The translations under genes and the position numbers were made by a program. This document shows, in pieces, positions 6,247 to 8,496 of a stretch of DNA of 8,496 bases. The notes below the pieces were generated by a model. That model was not told the origin of the DNA. It saw only the letters and a list, made by a program, of their open reading frames with translations, and ran no database searches. Within the stretch, counting starts at the first letter, position 1, and every line of letters begins with the position of its first letter. Origin of the DNA: a bacterium (GTDB lineage Bacteria > Actinomycetota > Acidimicrobiia > Acidimicrobiales > UBA8592); NCBI GenBank assembly GCA_002713605.1, contig PATL01000012.1:4773-13268 (forward strand). The letters run 5' to 3'.

Positions 6247-7775
6247 CTATCCTTTCGAGAATAAGCAAAAGCTGTACCTAGCGAGAGAATTGAGATGATG
6301 ATCATGGGTAAAGCGCCGACACGAGTCGCAATAGTTAACCCATCTCTCAACTCAACTTGGCCTTGTAGGACTTTCATTTCAGATATAGAAGTCCTTTGTA
6401 GAACTTTGCCTTCTGGGTTGATTATTGCGCTAAACCCAGTTGGCGCTGCTTGAAGAACCCAACGCCCATTTTCAATAGCTCTTAACTGCGAGGAAGCAAT
6501 CTGTTGCGTTTGAAGAATTCTGAGCCAATAGCTCGACCCATTTGTAGGATTTAACAGAATTTGTCCTCCGTTTTGAATCGCTGATCTTGCTCGGTCTTCA
6601 AAGAAAATTTCCCATGAAATAGAAATTCCTGCATTAATATCATTATCCCTAAGTGGCAACGTTAGATTCGGGGGACCAGTCCCAGGAATGGTATCGCGAA
6701 CTGGTAAATATTCGGGGGCAAACGGCTCGATAATAGATCTAAAGGGAACGTATTCACCGAAAGGAACTAACCGAACTTTGTCATACCTATCGTAGATATC
6801 TCCGTCTGGGCCGATAGCGACTGTCGCATTTGCGTTAGAAGTTTCGTTTAATCGCTCAAAGATTCCCGCAAGCAGCCAACTGTCTAAATCTTGGGCGATG
6901 TCACTTAACTCCAAACGTTCAGGCGAATCAATAAATAATTGGCGAAGGTTGACAACATCTTCCGGCCAAAGAACAACATCTGGATTTCCTTGGATTAAAC
7001 CAGTTGCCTCAACATGTCGCTCAAAAACTTCACGTTCATTCGTGTTTATGGCACGTGTTCCTTGCTCGCCGCCACCCTGAACAATTGCAACTTCAATTGT
7101 AGAAACAGCAGACCCCTTCGGAGCGATTGCACTGACACCCCATAAGAAGAGAAGGACTGACATAATAACACCTGCATGCCTCCATTTCTTTTCCCAAAAC
7201 ATCGCAAAAGCCATTCCACAAACAACTACGAAAGCTGTGAGAAATAACGGACCGAGAACTCTAGCCGTCTGCCCGAAGGGGCTGTCACTTTGTGACATAG
7301 CAATAGTCGCTAAAGGAACGCCGCCAAAGGGCCATCGGTAACGTATAGCTTCAATTAATGTGAACGCTGCCGGTAGAGCAATTAAACGGTGCATGCTCCT
7401 TGGAATCAGACAAGTGGAAAGCGCATAGAGTCCACTAAATAGGAAACCCTGAATAAAGTAACCTGGAACTGTTAATGCGATCATCCAGAACGTCCCTGGG
7501 AAAATCCACCCGACAGCAAAGCCAAACCCCGTAAAGAATCTAGATTTTGTTCCGTGGGTTTCTTTTAGGATTTGATCAAGCATGGCAAAAGCTATAAAAG
7601 CTAGAGGCCAGAAACCCCATGGAGGTAATGAAAGTACCAAACAGATTCCGCTACAAACAGGTTTCAGAATCTGCTTTCGCGTGATGAATTTAAAATAATT
7701 AGCGACGGACCTAAAAAGAGAAATGAAACGATTAGCTAGGAATTTACAAAAAAGAATTATTTGCGAAGGGATCAT
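6243..7775 (-). CDS. lnt: Apolipoprotein N-acyltransferase, with Ser at the catalytic Cys position
   Basis: Lnt adds the third acyl chain to the N-terminal cysteine of lipoproteins on the outer face of the cytoplasmic membrane. This 510-residue protein has the expected layout: about 35 leading residues, a run of hydrophobic segments from about 36 to 218, a nitrilase-like domain (about 226-475) and a final membrane helix (about 486-505). Early PPWGFWPL (51-58) and RWPFGGVPLA (147-156) match the family. In the nitrilase domain E272 (LWPED), K333 (RYDKVRLVPFGEYVP) and E341 line up with the catalytic Glu, Lys and accessory Glu. The expected Cys is replaced: ISISWEIFF (384-392) puts Ser387 where the family has C in CYE; the codon is TCA at 6617-6615. 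PTNGSSYW follows as usual. Either serine serves, or chemistry differs. ATG 7775 is supported by AAGG 4 bases upstream; hemY/cgoX ends 5 bases before it, implying one operon. Confidence 0.9.
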   Translation of the reverse strand: MIPSQIILFCKFLANRFISLFRSVANYFKFITRKQILKPVCSGICLVLSLPPWGFWPLAFIAFAMLDQILKETHGTKSRFFTGFGFAVGWIFPGTFWMIALTVPGYFIQGFLFSGLYALSTCLIPRSMHRLIALPAAFTLIEAIRYRWPFGGVPLATIAMSQSDSPFGQTARVLGPLFLTAFVVVCGMAFAMFWEKKWRHAGVIMSVLLFLWGVSAIAPKGSAVSTIEVAIVQGGGEQGTRAINTNEREVFERHVEATGLIQGNPDVVLWPEDVVNLRQLFIDSPERLELSDIAQDLDSWLLAGIFERLNETSNANATVAIGPDGDIYDRYDKVRLVPFGEYVPFRSIIEPFAPEYLPVRDTIPGTGPPNLTLPLRDNDINAGISISWEIFFEDRARSAIQNGGQILLNPTNGSSYWLRILQTQQIASSQLRAIENGRWVLQAAPTGFSAIINPEGKVLQRTSISEMKVLQGQVELRDGLTIATRVGALPMIIISILSLGTAFAYSRKDS

Positions 7776-7780
7776 TAGCC

Positions 7781-8496
7781 TTACCTTTGCGCAAGAAAAT
7801 ATTTAGCTTTTCTAGCCTGATCAATCCCATCTCGTATGCAAGCCGAAAGTCCTATACCTTTAAATGGTGACCCAGCCAAGAACAAGCCAGGCATCTCAAG
7901 TGCTGCCTGCTGTCGTATTGCATTCACCTTTTCCCCATGGCCAAGTTCATATTGGGGAAATGAATTTGGCCATCGTGTAACTTTGGTTGCTAAAGGATCA
8001 GCTTTAATACCAGTCAAAGTTGTGAGCTCACCTTTAATATTCTCAATTAATATATTGTCTTCCATGTCGAGTGCTACCGTATCACCGAATCTTCCTACGG
8101 AAATTCTGAGGAATGTTATGTCGTCATTCTTAAGGTGAGTCCACTTTTCTGAAGTCCAAGAACATGCTGTGGTTAGTAAATTTTCATTTCGGCCAACCAG
8201 AAATCCGCTTCCGTTGAATTGAGGAACATCATCCTTATTGAATGCGAATGTTATGAAAGCCATTGACGCATACTGAATGTCTGCCAGTAAATTTGACGTG
8301 TTCGGACAAGAATCATGCAAAATCTTTGAGGCTGCAAAAGCTGGGATGCATAAGATTACGGCATCTGTTTGATATTCCTGTGAACCTTTGAGGACTATAG
8401 AGTCATCTAATATTTTAATTGATGTCACCTGTTCATTCCTTCGAATATTTGAATCAATTTCTTGTTCTAGTCTTTTAACTACTGTTTGGAGGCCAT
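7781..8496 (-). CDS. hemY: Protoporphyrinogen/coproporphyrinogen III oxidase (HemY/CgoX type), 5' end cut by window edge
   Basis: This FAD enzyme oxidises a porphyrinogen to the porphyrin late in heme synthesis. In actinobacteria the family usually acts on coproporphyrinogen III (CgoX) in the coproporphyrin-dependent pathway. The frame is open to the right edge, giving 237 visible C-terminal residues. The GTG at 8428 is internal: the frame continues upstream as GLQTVVKRLEQEID, matching the family's GGMQTLVxxL segment. Further landmarks are the FAD-domain strand DAVILCIPAFAA, then SGFLVGRNENLLTTACSWTS followed by EKW, the typical GFLVP..TACTW.S.KW stretch. The C-terminus has FPQYELGHGEKV and LAGSPFKGIGLSACIRDG, the final FAD-contacting glycine motif. 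The N-terminal dinucleotide-binding GxGxxG lies outside the window. No signal peptide can be judged. It is upstream of lnt with a 5-base gap. Membership is firm; copro- versus protoporphyrinogen use is inferred from the presumed host. Confidence 0.93.
   Translation of the reverse strand, partial: GLQTVVKRLEQEIDSNIRRNEQVTSIKILDDSIVLKGSQEYQTDAVILCIPAFAASKILHDSCPNTSNLLADIQYASMAFITFAFNKDDVPQFNGSGFLVGRNENLLTTACSWTSEKWTHLKNDDITFLRISVGRFGDTVALDMEDNILIENIKGELTTLTGIKADPLATKVTRWPNSFPQYELGHGEKVNAIRQQAALEMPGLFLAGSPFKGIGLSACIRDGIDQARKAKYFLAQR

Noticed and set aside
7836..8138. A 100-codon plus-strand reading frame
   Set aside because: It is antisense to the well-conserved C-terminal part of hemY/cgoX, so it is a shadow frame.
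8426..8428. GTG at 8428 as the start of the oxidase gene
   Set aside because: The frame stays open to the window edge and the upstream residues match the HemY family, so the GTG is an internal valine codon.

Overview
The window carries ten protein-coding genes and almost no spare DNA. Two of them run off the edges: a PAC2-family gene at the left and a heme-pathway oxidase at the right. No tRNA, rRNA, CRISPR array, insertion sequence or long repeat was seen. The DNA is moderately AT-rich with short gaps. The best guess for the host is a streamlined, AT-rich actinobacterium, perhaps a marine Acidimicrobiia-like lineage. Three things suggest this: an actinobacterial-type PAC2 protein, a HemY/CgoX-type oxidase, and an apolipoprotein N-acyltransferase whose catalytic-domain sequence recalls actinobacterial members. 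This is inference from protein resemblance and was not tested by any search.

Left part (1-2603). A PAC2-family gene reads leftwards from about 527. From 606 a rightward series follows with gaps of 7 and 9 bases: a GNAT acetyltransferase, a GtrA-family membrane protein and a Methyltransf_24-type SAM methyltransferase. Fifty bases further on lies a Bcp/PrxQ peroxiredoxin with its own strong ribosome binding site.

Middle part (2609-5657). Three leftward genes form a compact operon, transcribed in the order GT4 glycosyltransferase, class I methyltransferase, terpenoid-cyclase-like alpha/alpha-toroid protein. The toroid has QW-like repeats but no DXDD cyclase motif. This operon faces the peroxiredoxin tail to tail, 5 bases apart. 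Together with GtrA and the second methyltransferase it could belong to a pathway that builds or decorates a lipid-linked glycan. The substrate cannot be read from the sequence, and this is the least explained part of the window.

Right part (5658-8496). A 148-base divergent spacer separates the glycosyltransferase from dtd (D-aminoacyl-tRNA deacylase), which starts at TTG. dtd meets lnt tail to tail and the two stop codons share the palindrome TTAA. lnt lies 5 bases downstream of the hemY/cgoX gene and is probably co-transcribed with it. The Lnt has serine where the catalytic cysteine of the family is expected, which is the clearest residue-level oddity here.
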